Shown here: positions 23,543 through 32,824 of the stretch, one piece after another
Numbering within the stretch: the stretch's first letter is position 1
How the letters are laid out: every line of letters begins with the position of its first letter
Assembly: GCA_026129405.1 (NCBI GenBank)
Contig: JAHCID010000001.1
Location: 1,519,237 to 1,583,236, forward strand
From: a bacterium
GTDB lineage: Bacteria > Desulfobacterota > Binatia > DP-6
Reading direction: 5' to 3'
Length of the DNA stretch: 64,000 bases
The notes under the pieces: model-generated
Told to the model about the DNA's origin: nothing
Seen by the model: the letters and a program-made list of their open reading frames with translations, nothing else
Databases searched by the model: none
Position numbers and translations under genes: made by a program

Positions 23543-26263
23543 ATGGGGCAACGCACCTGGTCGTCGCTGGTGTTGGGCGCGGGGCTGGTCGTCGCCGCCG
23601 CGTCCTCGTGGGCCGCCACGCTCGTCCCGGGCGGCGGCGCCGCGCGGCAGGACTGTCTCGTCCAGCTCGCGGCGGACGGGGTCGGCTTCCCGGCCGGCAA
23701 GACGCCGAAGGGCGTCACCTGCGCCGACGGCGACTCGTGCGACCTCGACGGGCAGCGCAACGGCGTCTGCCTGCTGTCGGTGGCGCTCTGTCTCAACCAG
23801 GCGACGCGCTCCTGCCAACCCGGCCAGGTGACGCGCGTGACCCTCAAGACGAAGAAGAAGTCGCCGATCGACGTGTCGGGCCTCCAGGCCGCCGTCGACG
23901 CGGTGCTGCCGGCCGCCGGACCGGCGTGTGCGGCGGCGATCGCCCTGCCGGTGCCGCTCGGCGGTCCGAACAAGCGCGGCATCGTCCCGCCGACCGAGGT
24001 GCTCGTGAAGGCGGTCGCGAAGGCCGGCGGCCGCACCGATCGCAGCAAGTTCAAGCTGACCTGCGTGCCGACGACCGTCGCCGGCGTCACGGTCACGACC
24101 ACCAGCACGACGGTCGTCGCGCCGACCACCACCACCACGACCACCATCGGCCCGATTCCGCCCGGCCCGCCGGGCGCCGGGCTCACGGCGGCCATCACCG
24201 CAGCCGCGGTCGCCGGCGCCGGCACCGTGACGGTCACCTTCCGACTCGGCGACGGCGCGGGCGTGCCGGTGACGCCCGTGCTCGGCGCCACCACGAACCC
24301 CGCCCAGGCGCGCGTGCGCTTCACGATCGCCCGCCTCGACGTCGTGAACCAGACGGTCGAGGGCTTCACCACCGACTTCACGCGCTACCGCAGCTACGTC
24401 GTGCCGTCGCCCGGCCAGCCGGGCTACGACGCCGGCGGCACGCTGGCGCTCGTCGACGCGGCGACGGGCGTCTACACCTACACCTTCGCGACGACGCTGC
24501 CCGCGGGCTTCCCGGCCACGGCGACGCACACCGTCGGCGCGCAGGTCGAGCGCAGCTATGCCGGCGCCACGCTGGTGGCGAACCCGCTCCTCGACTTCGT
24601 GCCGTCCGGCGCCCCGGTCACGGTGGTGCGCCAGGTGACGACGACCGCGCAGTGCAACGGCTGTCACGACCCGCTCGCGCTACACGGCGGGGCGCGCCGC
24701 GAGGTCGGGCTCTGCCAGCTCTGCCACACCGACCAGGGCTTCGACCCGGAGAGCGGCAACTCCATCGAGCTGCAGCAGATGGTCCACCGCATCCACCAGG
24801 GGAAGGACCTGCCCAGCATCGTCGGCGGCCCGGTCGGCAGCGTCTACGAGATCATCGGCTTCCAGAACCAGCCGATCGTGTTCGCCGAGAAGGTCCTGGC
24901 CTGCACCGGCGGCGCGCTCGCCGGCGTGCCGTGCGCGAGCGACGCGGATTGCCCGGACGGCACCTGTACGGGCGCGACCGCCACCGGCGTCGGCTTCCCG
25001 CAGGACACGCGCAACTGCGCCGTCTGCCACGCCGACGGCGCGACCCACGAGACCTACGCGACGCGCCCGTCGACCAGCGCCTGCACCGGCTGCCACGACG
25101 ACGTGAACCCGGGCGAGACCACGACCGAGGCCGGGCCGCCCGGCACGAACCACGTCGCCGGCGCGCAGCCCGACACGCTCTGCCGCCTGTGCCACACGCC
25201 CAGCGGGACGGAGTTCGACATCTCGGTCACCGGCGCGCACACGATTCCGGCGCGCTCGGCGACGCTCGCCGGTCTCGCCGGCGAGCTGCTGTCGGCGAGC
25301 GGCGCCGCCGGCGGTGCGGTGATCGTGACGTTCCGGCTGCGCAACGGTGCGGGCACGCCGCTCACGACGCTCACCGGGCTGAATCGCGTCGCGCTGGCGC
25401 TCAGCGGACCGACCACCGACTTCGGCGGCGCGACGCCGCACGTGACCACGCCCACGATCTTCGGCGGCGGCGCCTCGGGCACGCTCACCGGGCCGGACGG
25501 CAGCGGCGTCTTCACCTACACGACGACGGTCGGCAACGGCGTTCCCGCGGGCGCGACCGGCAGCTGGCGCGTCGGCCTCGAGGCGCGGCGTTCGGTCACC
25601 GTGCACGGCCAGAGCGTCAACGAGGCGATGCAGAACGTCGTCCTCGACTTCCCGATCGACGGATCGCCGCTCGTACCCCGGCGCACGGTCGTCGCACAGG
25701 AGAAGTGCGGCTCGTGCCACGGCGTCTTCTCGGTCGACTTCAGCATCCACGGCGGGCTGCGCAACCAGACCGACTACTGCGTCGTGTGCCACAACCCGAA
25801 CATGACCGACTTCGCGCGCCGCGTGACCGTCTCGGGCGCCGATCCCCGCAACCAGCCGATCGATCTGAAGCACATGCTCCACAAGATCCACACCGGCGAC
25901 GATCTCACGCAGATCCCCTACGTGATCTACGGCTTCGGCCCCGCCGCGATCGACTTCGCCGAGGTCCGCTTCCCGGGCAATCGCGCCGACTGCGAGCAGT
26001 GCCACGTCTCGGGGTCGTACCTGCTGCCGCTGCCCGCCGGGGTGCTGCCGACGGTGATCTCGGAGATCGCCGGCAGCAGCGAGAACGTGGTCGGCGTGAC
26101 GCCGCCCATCCAGGACGCGTGTCTGTCCTGCCACGACACCGGCGACGCGGCCCTGCACGCACAGCTGAACACGACGGTGGACGGCCGCGAGGCCTGCGGC
26201 GCCTGTCACGGCGAGGGTGCGGCGTTCGCCGTGTCGGTGGTGCACGCGGCGGCGTCGCCCTGA
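23543..26263 (+). CDS. OmcA/MtrC-type decaheme cytochrome c with added N-terminal module
   Basis: A 906-residue exported protein with ten CxxCH sites in two groups of five: residues 371-551 (CNGCH, CQLCH, CAVCH, CTGCH, CRLCH) and 722-889 (CGSCH, CVVCH, CEQCH, CLSCH, CGACH). A beta domain without cysteines lies between (552-720) and another beta domain precedes (about 205-365). This is the I-II-III-IV layout of Shewanella MtrC/OmcA, the terminal reductases on the cell surface. Two differences stand out: no lipobox, and residues 25-190 form an extra Cys-rich module (CADGDSCDLDGQRNGVC, CLNQATRSC) joined by a Thr-rich linker. The CX8C disulfide of MtrC domain III is absent. Confidence 0.9.
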   Translation: MGQRTWSSLVLGAGLVVAAASSWAATLVPGGGAARQDCLVQLAADGVGFPAGKTPKGVTCADGDSCDLDGQRNGVCLLSVALCLNQATRSCQPGQVTRVTLKTKKKSPIDVSGLQAAVDAVLPAAGPACAAAIALPVPLGGPNKRGIVPPTEVLVKAVAKAGGRTDRSKFKLTCVPTTVAGVTVTTTSTTVVAPTTTTTTTIGPIPPGPPGAGLTAAITAAAVAGAGTVTVTFRLGDGAGVPVTPVLGATTNPAQARVRFTIARLDVVNQTVEGFTTDFTRYRSYVVPSPGQPGYDAGGTLALVDAATGVYTYTFATTLPAGFPATATHTVGAQVERSYAGATLVANPLLDFVPSGAPVTVVRQVTTTAQCNGCHDPLALHGGARREVGLCQLCHTDQGFDPESGNSIELQQMVHRIHQGKDLPSIVGGPVGSVYEIIGFQNQPIVFAEKVLACTGGALAGVPCASDADCPDGTCTGATATGVGFPQDTRNCAVCHADGATHETYATRPSTSACTGCHDDVNPGETTTEAGPPGTNHVAGAQPDTLCRLCHTPSGTEFDISVTGAHTIPARSATLAGLAGELLSASGAAGGAVIVTFRLRNGAGTPLTTLTGLNRVALALSGPTTDFGGATPHVTTPTIFGGGASGTLTGPDGSGVFTYTTTVGNGVPAGATGSWRVGLEARRSVTVHGQSVNEAMQNVVLDFPIDGSPLVPRRTVVAQEKCGSCHGVFSVDFSIHGGLRNQTDYCVVCHNPNMTDFARRVTVSGADPRNQPIDLKHMLHKIHTGDDLTQIPYVIYGFGPAAIDFAEVRFPGNRADCEQCHVSGSYLLPLPAGVLPTVISEIAGSSENVVGVTPPIQDACLSCHDTGDAALHAQLNTTVDGREACGACHGEGAAFAVSVVHAAASP

Positions 26264-26269
26264 CGGACG

Positions 26270-27331
26270 ATGCGTGGGCGTCGGGGGAGCGGACCGGGGC
26301 CGGCGGCGGCGGTGCTGGGGGTGCTGCTCGCCGCCGTCGCGTCGGCGCAGGCGGTGCCGAGCGCTGGCGTGTGCGGCGTCTGCCATCGGGACGAGGCGCT
26401 GGCGTACACGTTTCCGGACGGGCACGCGGCGGCGCTCGACTGCATCGCCTGCCATGCCGACCGGCGGCCGGACCGCGTCGGCCGCCGGCATCGCACGATC
26501 CCGACCTGCGACACCTGCCACGCCGGCGTGGTGCAGGGGCATCCGGAGAAGGCGGCGGCGCGCACCGGCCGCCGGCAGACGCGCAACTGCCTCGGCTGCC
26601 ACGACCCGCACGGCGGCAGCAACCTCGACCTGATCGCCCCCCTGGTGCGCTCGCGCGGCAAGCTGCGCGCCGTGACGTTCACGAGCACGGCCGGCCTCGC
26701 GCCGGACAGCTTCGCCGACCCGACCCGTCCGGGGCACGGGCTGTGCGAGACCTGCCACACGAAGACCGAGTTCTACACTCGCAAGGGGCAGGGGGCGCCG
26801 CACTTCACCGAGGACTGCACGCTCTGCCACGACCACGCCGCCGCCTTCGCGCCGGTGGCGACGCCGCAGAACTGCGCCCTCTGCCACGGCACCGAGGCGG
26901 CGAAGCTGGCGATGCCGAGCGGCCACAGCGGCCGCGCCTGCGAGAGCTGCCACGCGACCGTGAGCCCGACGCCCGGCCCGGGGCATCAGAGCGCCGAGGC
27001 CTGCCGGACCTGCCATCCCGCCAACCAGACGCACGCGCCCGGCGGCGCCGGCATGCCCTGCACGCAGTGCCACGACCCGCACGGCTCGACCAACATCGAC
27101 CTCGTCCTGCAGACGATCCAGACGCCGAGCGGCGGCCTGCGCCCGATCGTCTTCGACAACCTCGACGGCCGCGCCGACGGCAGCTTCGCGAGCGCCTCGG
27201 CGCCGGGCACCGGCGTCTGCGAGATCTGCCACACGACGACGCAGTTCTATCGCGCCGACGGTACGGGGGCGCCGCACTTCACGTTCTCCTGCCTGCCGTG
27301 CCACCGGCACGCCGCGGGGTTCGAGCCGTGA
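26270..27331 (+). CDS. dodecaheme cytochrome c
   Basis: A 353-residue exported protein (signal peptide about residues 1-28, first heme at Cys35) with twelve CxxCH sites: CGVCH, CIACH, CDTCH, CLGCH, CETCH, CTLCH, CALCH, CESCH, CRTCH, CTQCH, CEICH and CLPCH. Two duplicated blocks are visible: CLGCHDPHGGSNLDL and CTQCHDPHGSTNIDL, each followed by a FxxCETCHTKTEFY/CEICHTTTQFY segment. This suggests internal duplication. About one heme per 29 residues indicates a heme wire. It lies 6 bases after the decaheme gene and overlaps the next gene by 4 bases. It may act in the periplasm or outside. Confidence 0.88.
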   Translation: MRGRRGSGPGPAAAVLGVLLAAVASAQAVPSAGVCGVCHRDEALAYTFPDGHAAALDCIACHADRRPDRVGRRHRTIPTCDTCHAGVVQGHPEKAAARTGRRQTRNCLGCHDPHGGSNLDLIAPLVRSRGKLRAVTFTSTAGLAPDSFADPTRPGHGLCETCHTKTEFYTRKGQGAPHFTEDCTLCHDHAAAFAPVATPQNCALCHGTEAAKLAMPSGHSGRACESCHATVSPTPGPGHQSAEACRTCHPANQTHAPGGAGMPCTQCHDPHGSTNIDLVLQTIQTPSGGLRPIVFDNLDGRADGSFASASAPGTGVCEICHTTTQFYRADGTGAPHFTFSCLPCHRHAAGFEP

Positions 27332-28269
27332 GGCGCGCGCTCCTCGTCCTCGTCGCCGCGCTCGCCGCGTGCGGCCCCGGCACGGGGCCGGGCATGACGC
27401 CGATGAAGGCCGAGCCGGTGCCGCCGCCCGACCCCGCGGCGTTCGCCGGCCCCGAGGTCTGCGCCGCCTGCCATCCCGACTGGAACGAGAGCTACCTCGC
27501 GACGCCGCACGCAGGCGTCCTCGACGATCCGGCGCGGCCGCCGGAGCAGCGCGCCTGCGAGGCGTGCCACGGCCCCGGCCAGGCGCACGTCGACGGCGGG
27601 GGCGGCGAGGCGGGCAACCTGCAGACGTTCGCCGAGACGGAGCCGGCGCGTGAGCGCGCGGCGCCGTGCCTGCGCTGCCACGCCGCCGATCCCGCCCTCT
27701 ACCACTTCGACGGCAGCGCCCACGCCGCCGCCGAGGTCGCCTGCACCGACTGCCACGACCCGCACGGCGGCATCGGCCGCCTGATGCTGAAGGCGACCGA
27801 TCCGATCCCCGAGCCGCTGCGCGGGCCGAGCTTCCGCGCGCGCGAGGTGACGACGGCGCTCTGCCAGCACTGTCACCCCGCGGTGCGCTCGCAGTTCGCG
27901 CTGCCCGAGCACCACAAGGTGCCCGAGGGCGTGATGTCGTGCACCGACTGCCACCAGCCGCACGGCAGCACCGACCACGCGCTCCTGCGCGACACCGGCC
28001 AGACGACCTGCGTGCGCTGCCACGGCGAGGTCGAGGGACCGTTCGTCTTCGAGCACATCGGCCTGACGCTCGAGGGCTGCGGGGGCTGTCACGAGCCGCA
28101 CGGCAGCGTGAACCGCCATCTGCTGCGCTTCCAGCAGGTCGCGCAGCTCTGCTACCAATGCCATGCCGGCACGCCGGCGAGCCACAGGCAGCCGAGCTAT
28201 CGCGACTGCACGAGCTGCCACGTCGCCATCCACGGATCCAACAGCGATCCGCGCTTCCTGGAGCCGTGA
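27328..28269 (+). CDS. DmsE/MtrA-type decaheme c-type cytochrome lipoprotein
   Basis: A 313-residue protein from a GTG overlapping the previous stop. The N-terminus RRALLVLVAALAAC ends in a lipobox with Cys15. Ten CxxCH sites follow: CAACH (45), CEACH, CLRCH, CTDCH, CQHCH, CTDCH, CVRCH, CGGCH, CYQCH and CTSCH. Spacing and the recurrent CHDPHG/CHQPHG/CHEPHG motifs match the MtrA/DmsE/PioA family. MtrA threads inside the MtrB barrel to carry electrons across the outer membrane, and the very next gene encodes such a barrel. Lipidation is a departure from Shewanella MtrA. Confidence 0.9.
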   Translation: MRRALLVLVAALAACGPGTGPGMTPMKAEPVPPPDPAAFAGPEVCAACHPDWNESYLATPHAGVLDDPARPPEQRACEACHGPGQAHVDGGGGEAGNLQTFAETEPARERAAPCLRCHAADPALYHFDGSAHAAAEVACTDCHDPHGGIGRLMLKATDPIPEPLRGPSFRAREVTTALCQHCHPAVRSQFALPEHHKVPEGVMSCTDCHQPHGSTDHALLRDTGQTTCVRCHGEVEGPFVFEHIGLTLEGCGGCHEPHGSVNRHLLRFQQVAQLCYQCHAGTPASHRQPSYRDCTSCHVAIHGSNSDPRFLEP

Positions 28270-30236
28270 TGCGAAGGCGGGTCGTGGCGGCGCTCGCGGT
28301 GCTCGTGCTGGTCGCACGCAGCGGCCGCGCCGAGGAGCCGCCGCCCGAGCCGCGGCTGCCGTACCGGCTGACGGGCGCGGTCTCGGCCGGCTACCGTCTG
28401 GTCGACGTCGACGGCTCGGGCAACCGCTACGACGAGGACTACAACCTGCACTCGGGCGGGCGCCTGTTCCTCTTCTCGCTCGACGGCGAGGCCCACGATC
28501 CCGCCAAGGTCCCCGTCGACCGCTTCCACCTCGAGGTCGACACGCCCGGCGACGAGCCAGTGTCGCGCTTCGTGCTCACCGCCGAGGAGGGCAAGCTCTG
28601 GGACCTGCGCGTCGACTTCACGCGCTCGCAGTACTTCTACGACCAGCCGCAGCTCTTCCGCGCCGGCGTGCCGGGCAACGTGCGCCTCGCCGACCTCCAC
28701 GCCTTCGACGTCACGCGCACGAACGGCATCGCGCAGCTGCGTGTCCGCCCCGAGGGCTGGCCGACGCTGATCGCGGGCTACCGCCTCTACGAGCGCGACG
28801 GCGGCGGCACGTCGACGGTGACGGTGCCGGGCGGCGGCCTGTTCGTCGTGCGTGCACCGCAGCGCCAGGTGACGCACGTCGGCAGCCTCGGCGCCGAGTT
28901 CACGACGCTCGGCACGGCGTTCTTCCTCGAGCAGGAGTATCGCTACGTCGCCCGCAGCTACGGCCTGCACGGGCCGCGCGACACCGACGGCGTCGACCCG
29001 GCCGAGGGATTCACGCTGGCGAGCTGGCAGAGCACCGCCGACGACCACATCCAGATCCCGATCACGCGCGTGCGGGTACGCCGGCCGGTCGGCGACCGCC
29101 TCGAGCTGACCGGCGGCTACGTCTACGCCCACGCCGGGCTCACCTACGACCGCACGCGCTACCGCGACGGCACCAGCGCCATTCCGGACGACGACGGGCC
29201 GTCGACGCGCATCGACGCGAGCAGCGCGTCGCTCGACACGCAGCTCCTCGATCTCGGCGCCAGCTACCGCCTGGCCCGCATGGCGACGCTGCGCCTGTCG
29301 TATCGCTACGACGACCGCGAGCAGGACGGCGACCTCGACGCGCTCCTCGATCCCGGTCGCCTGCGGACGGCGACGGATTACCACGTGCGCCTCCATCGCG
29401 TGACCTCCGACGTCGAGGTGCGTCCCGCGAAGTCGCTGGCGATGCGCGCCGGCGTGCAGTGGGCGCGCCGCGACGCCGCCTTCTCGATCGCCGACCAGAG
29501 CGTGTCGACCGACGTCCTCGGCGCGGTCGCCGAAGCGCGCTGGAAGCCGTGGCGCTTCCTCGACGGCTACCTGCGCTACGACCACGTCACGATCGACGAC
29601 CCGTGGACGATCCCCGGCGACGGGCAGGGCGCGCCGGCGGTGCCGTCGCGCCAGATCGCCTACACCTTCGACAACCGCGGCGCCGCCGGCCTGCGCGCGC
29701 GCCCGCGCGACTGGATGCAGCTGGCCTACGACTTCACCGCCGACAGCTTCGAGAACGCCGACTTCCGGGGCCGCGTGCAGCGCTTCGCGAACACGGTGTC
29801 GGTGAGCCTGACGCCGCTCCCGGGCCTCACGGCCTTCGCCGGCTACACGCGGCGCGACCTCGACCTCAGCAACCTCGTCTATCTCGCCCCGCGCTACCGC
29901 CCGCAGACGTCGCTCCAGCGCGGCAGCGAGGACGTCATCACGAGCACGCTCACCTACGACTTCACGCTCGCAGGCTACGGCTGGTCGACGGGCTGGAACG
30001 TCGTGTGGGTCGATTCGAAGGACACGCTGGCGCCGAGCTTCGAGCCCGGGCTGCCGGCGAACGAGCGCTTCGACGTGAGCCGCATCGACGCCGGCATGTT
30101 CCTCACCTTCCGGCATCCCATCGTCGAGCCCGGCATCGAGGTGCGGCACGTGACCTTCGCGGAGCCGTCGCGACCCCGCAACGACTACGAAGCCACCATC
30201 GTCACGTTCCGGCTGACGCGGCGGTTCGACTTCTGA
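28269..30236 (+). CDS. MtrB/PioB-type outer-membrane beta-barrel
   Basis: A 655-residue protein overlapping the decaheme gene by 1 base (TGATG). Signal peptide residues 1-21, then LTGAVSAGYRLVDVDGSGNRYDEDYNL, followed by alternating amphipathic strands throughout (for example TLRLSYRYDDRE, VEVRPAKSLAMRAGVQWARR). It ends TFRLTRRFDF with a C-terminal Phe, the barrel-assembly signal. Length and genomic pairing with an MtrA/DmsE-type decaheme point to the porin sheath of a porin-cytochrome complex. The CxxC near the N-terminus of Shewanella MtrB is absent. A GC hairpin follows the stop at once. Confidence 0.85.
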   Translation: MRRRVVAALAVLVLVARSGRAEEPPPEPRLPYRLTGAVSAGYRLVDVDGSGNRYDEDYNLHSGGRLFLFSLDGEAHDPAKVPVDRFHLEVDTPGDEPVSRFVLTAEEGKLWDLRVDFTRSQYFYDQPQLFRAGVPGNVRLADLHAFDVTRTNGIAQLRVRPEGWPTLIAGYRLYERDGGGTSTVTVPGGGLFVVRAPQRQVTHVGSLGAEFTTLGTAFFLEQEYRYVARSYGLHGPRDTDGVDPAEGFTLASWQSTADDHIQIPITRVRVRRPVGDRLELTGGYVYAHAGLTYDRTRYRDGTSAIPDDDGPSTRIDASSASLDTQLLDLGASYRLARMATLRLSYRYDDREQDGDLDALLDPGRLRTATDYHVRLHRVTSDVEVRPAKSLAMRAGVQWARRDAAFSIADQSVSTDVLGAVAEARWKPWRFLDGYLRYDHVTIDDPWTIPGDGQGAPAVPSRQIAYTFDNRGAAGLRARPRDWMQLAYDFTADSFENADFRGRVQRFANTVSVSLTPLPGLTAFAGYTRRDLDLSNLVYLAPRYRPQTSLQRGSEDVITSTLTYDFTLAGYGWSTGWNVVWVDSKDTLAPSFEPGLPANERFDVSRIDAGMFLTFRHPIVEPGIEVRHVTFAEPSRPRNDYEATIVTFRLTRRFDF

Positions 30237-30260
30237 CGCCCGGCGCGGCGGCGCCGGGCG
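30237..30260 (+). terminator. GC hairpin at the end of the cytochrome operon
   Basis: A perfect 10-bp inverted repeat (30237-30246 with 30251-30260, loop GGCG) begins directly after the barrel stop codon. A second GC-rich palindromic stretch follows. There is no T tract, so it is terminator-like or an mRNA 3' stabiliser rather than a classic intrinsic terminator. Confidence 0.5.
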
Positions 30261-30366
30261 CGGGCCCGCGCCGGCACGGGCGCCGAATCGACGGCTGGCG
30301 GCCGTCTCGCGACCGCAGGTGCAATTCGCGGCTGACCCCGAGGCTGCGGGCGGGTACCCTGTCGTC

Positions 30367-31830
30367 GTGCCGCAGATCTCGCAGACGCCGGGCTCGTCGC
30401 CCCGGCGCCCTGGCCGCTCCCACCTCGCAGTCGCCGTGCTTTCGTTGCTGCTCGCCGCCGGGCCAGCGGTCGCCGCCGCGGAGCGCGCGCGCCCGTCCGT
30501 GCTGCTCGTCGTGCTCGACACGGTCCGCGCCGACGCGGTCTCCGCGTACGGCCACGTCGACGGCACCACGCCGGTCCTCGACGAGCTCGCCCGCACGGGC
30601 ATCCGCTACCAGCGCGCCTACGCCGCCGGCAGCTGGACGGTGCCGTCGCACGCGGCGATGTTCACGGGCCTGCGGCCCAGCGTGACGGGAACGCTGCGGG
30701 CGGGGACGTCGTTCGCCGGCCGCCATCGCACGCTCGCCACTGCGGTGATGCTCGCGGGCTACGACACCGCCGGCTTCTCCGAGAACCCGTGGCTGAGCGA
30801 GGAGCTCGGCTTCCACGAGGGCTTCGCGCGCTTCGAGAATCTCGCGGCGCCGCAGCTCTGGCGCGACGGCGGCCCGCCCCCGCGCGACCTGGCGGATCGG
30901 GTCGGGACGTGGCTCAGCCGTCGCGATCCGACGCGCCCATTCTTCGTCTTCGTCAACATCATGGACGCGCACGACCCGTATCCCGTGAGCACCGACAATC
31001 CGTTCCTGGCGCCCTGGGTCTCGCTCGACGACGCCCAGCGCGCGGTCGAGGAGCACGGCGGGCTGCGCTGCGCCACCGACGGGCGCGAGGACGACATCGC
31101 CCTGCTGCGCCGGCTCTACCTGCACGGCGTGCAGCTCGCCGACCAGAAGCTGGGGCGCGTGCTCGACGTCGTGCGGCGCCAGCGTCCGGACGATGCCCTC
31201 CGCGTGATCGTCCTGTCCGACCACGGCGAGCACTTCGGCGAGCGCCGGCGCATCGTGCACGACGTCGGGCTGTCCGAGGCGCTGATCCACGTGCCGCTCG
31301 TGATCCACGGTGTGCCCGGTCCCCCGGCGGTGATCGACCAGCCGGTGCCCACCGCGGACGTGTTCGGCACCGTCGTCGCATGGACCGGCGCGTGGGCGAG
31401 CGGGCCCGGGCGTCCGCTGCCGACGCGCCCGGACGCTCCGGGTCCGGCGAGCCCGGTCGTGGCGGAGTACGAGGATCCGCTCTCGGACGTGCTGCGCCTC
31501 GAGCCGCCGGCCACCATCCTCCACGAGACGCTGGTGCGCGAGCAGCGCCTGCTCTGCCGTCCCGAGGATCGTGCGGACGGCAGCCGGCGCGCCGTCATCG
31601 CCTTCCCGTACAAGCTGATCGCCTTCGAGGGGCAGCCGCCGGAGCTGTACGACCTCGGCGCCGATCCGACCGAGCGCCACGACCTCGCCGCGACGCATCC
31701 GGAGGTCGTGCGGCGACTCTTCGGGGCGCTGCCGCCCTTCGGCACCCCGGGCCTGCCGCGCACGTCCACGCCGCCCGTCGACGCCCGTCGCAGCGAGCAG
31801 CTGCGCGCGCTCGGCTACGTCGTGCCCTGA
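30367..31830 (+). CDS. exported sulfatase-superfamily hydrolase/transferase without formylglycine motif
   Basis: 487 residues from the GTG at 30367 (a GTG at 30319 is an alternative), with a signal peptide ending near AVAAAE. VVLDTVRADAVSAYGH provides the metal Asp. SWTVPSHAAMFTGLRP sits where CxPxR occurs in true sulfatases, so the nucleophile would be Thr or Ser and no formylglycine is formed. FVNIMDAHDPY and VLSDHGEHFGE complete the alkaline-phosphatase-superfamily site. Such variants include phosphoethanolamine transferases and phosphohydrolases. Substrate is unknown. It is convergent with the PPOx-like gene, 7 bases apart. Confidence 0.8.
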   Translation: MPQISQTPGSSPRRPGRSHLAVAVLSLLLAAGPAVAAAERARPSVLLVVLDTVRADAVSAYGHVDGTTPVLDELARTGIRYQRAYAAGSWTVPSHAAMFTGLRPSVTGTLRAGTSFAGRHRTLATAVMLAGYDTAGFSENPWLSEELGFHEGFARFENLAAPQLWRDGGPPPRDLADRVGTWLSRRDPTRPFFVFVNIMDAHDPYPVSTDNPFLAPWVSLDDAQRAVEEHGGLRCATDGREDDIALLRRLYLHGVQLADQKLGRVLDVVRRQRPDDALRVIVLSDHGEHFGERRRIVHDVGLSEALIHVPLVIHGVPGPPAVIDQPVPTADVFGTVVAWTGAWASGPGRPLPTRPDAPGPASPVVAEYEDPLSDVLRLEPPATILHETLVREQRLLCRPEDRADGSRRAVIAFPYKLIAFEGQPPELYDLGADPTERHDLAATHPEVVRRLFGALPPFGTPGLPRTSTPPVDARRSEQLRALGYVVP

Positions 31831-31837
31831 CGGCGCC

Positions 31838-32752
31838 TCAGGCGGCCGGCGGGTTGTGCGGGCTGGCGTCGAGCCGGCGCCAGCGCAGCGGGACGGCGGC
31901 GGCGCGCTCGCGCACGGCGGCGACGTCGAAGTCGACCATGCGCTCGGCGCCGGGCACGGTGTCGGCCCGGGCGGCGTCCCAGTCGGCGCGGGCGGTCCCG
32001 GATAGCTGGAGGACGTCGCCGCGCTCGAAGTCGAGCACGAGGAGGCCGGCGCGCGGATCGACCGCGAGGTTGCCGAGGGTCTGGAACATGGCGTTGCCCG
32101 CGTAGTCGGGCCACGCGAGCGCGCCGCCGTCGGCGCGCACGCGCACGAAGCCGGGGGTGCCGCCGCGGTGCGAGGCGTCCGGTCCGGCGTCGGCATGCAG
32201 CGTGGCGACGAAGAAGGTGTCGGTGCGCGCCAGGCGGGCGGCCTGCTCCGGCGTCAGCGTTGCGCCGGCGGCGACGGGGCCGGGCACGGCGTCGGCGCCG
32301 GTGGCGTCGTGCAGCGGGACGCGGCGCTGGATGTATCGCGGGCAGTTGCCGTAGACCTGACGCGGGCGCACGCGCAAGCCGCCGGACGCGGGCATCGCGT
32401 CGCCGTTGACGCGCAGGCGACGCCGGTTGGCGGGATCGAAGACGACGAGGCCGACCGGCCCGCCGTGCGCCAGGCGCGCCGCGAGGGGATCGTCCGGGGC
32501 GACGGTCGTCGCCACGTGGAGGAGGCCGTCGGGACCGACGTCGAGGAACCCGGGCGGACCGCTGAGCGGCGAAGCCCAGAGGCGTCCCTCGAGGTCGGCC
32601 GCCGCGACGATCGCGAGCCGCAGCTCGGCGAGCGCTTCGGCCGCGCCCGCCGGGAACGCGGGGCGGATGCCGTTGCCGACCTTGTCGGCCATGTGGCGGA
32701 CGCCGGCGCGGTCCTGCACCGCGCGCTCTCCGGCGTGGAAGGGCGACGCCAT
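31838..32752 (-). CDS. PPOx-fold (pyridoxamine 5'-phosphate oxidase-like) flavin or heme-binding protein
   Basis: A 304-residue protein from MASPFHAGERAVQ (a longer start at 32788 is possible). LWASPLSGPPGFL, VGLVVFDPANRRRLRVNG and QVYGNCPRYIQRR match the split-barrel FMN-binding family. A second barrel half follows (FFVATLHADAGPDASHRGG, VDPRAGLLVLDFERGDVLQLSG). The two-barrel layout resembles PPOx-like proteins found near globins or ferredoxin domains, but no extra domain is present. Cofactor and reaction are uncertain. It is divergent from the ppk1 gene with about 70 bases between the starts. Confidence 0.75.
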   Translation of the reverse strand: MASPFHAGERAVQDRAGVRHMADKVGNGIRPAFPAGAAEALAELRLAIVAAADLEGRLWASPLSGPPGFLDVGPDGLLHVATTVAPDDPLAARLAHGGPVGLVVFDPANRRRLRVNGDAMPASGGLRVRPRQVYGNCPRYIQRRVPLHDATGADAVPGPVAAGATLTPEQAARLARTDTFFVATLHADAGPDASHRGGTPGFVRVRADGGALAWPDYAGNAMFQTLGNLAVDPRAGLLVLDFERGDVLQLSGTARADWDAARADTVPGAERMVDFDVAAVRERAAAVPLRWRRLDASPHNPPAA

Positions 32753-32824
32753 GTGCGGTTTCTGGCGTGCCGAGTCGGCCCTGTCCATGCCCGGACGTTG
32801 ACAGCCGCCCCGCGGCCACCGACG

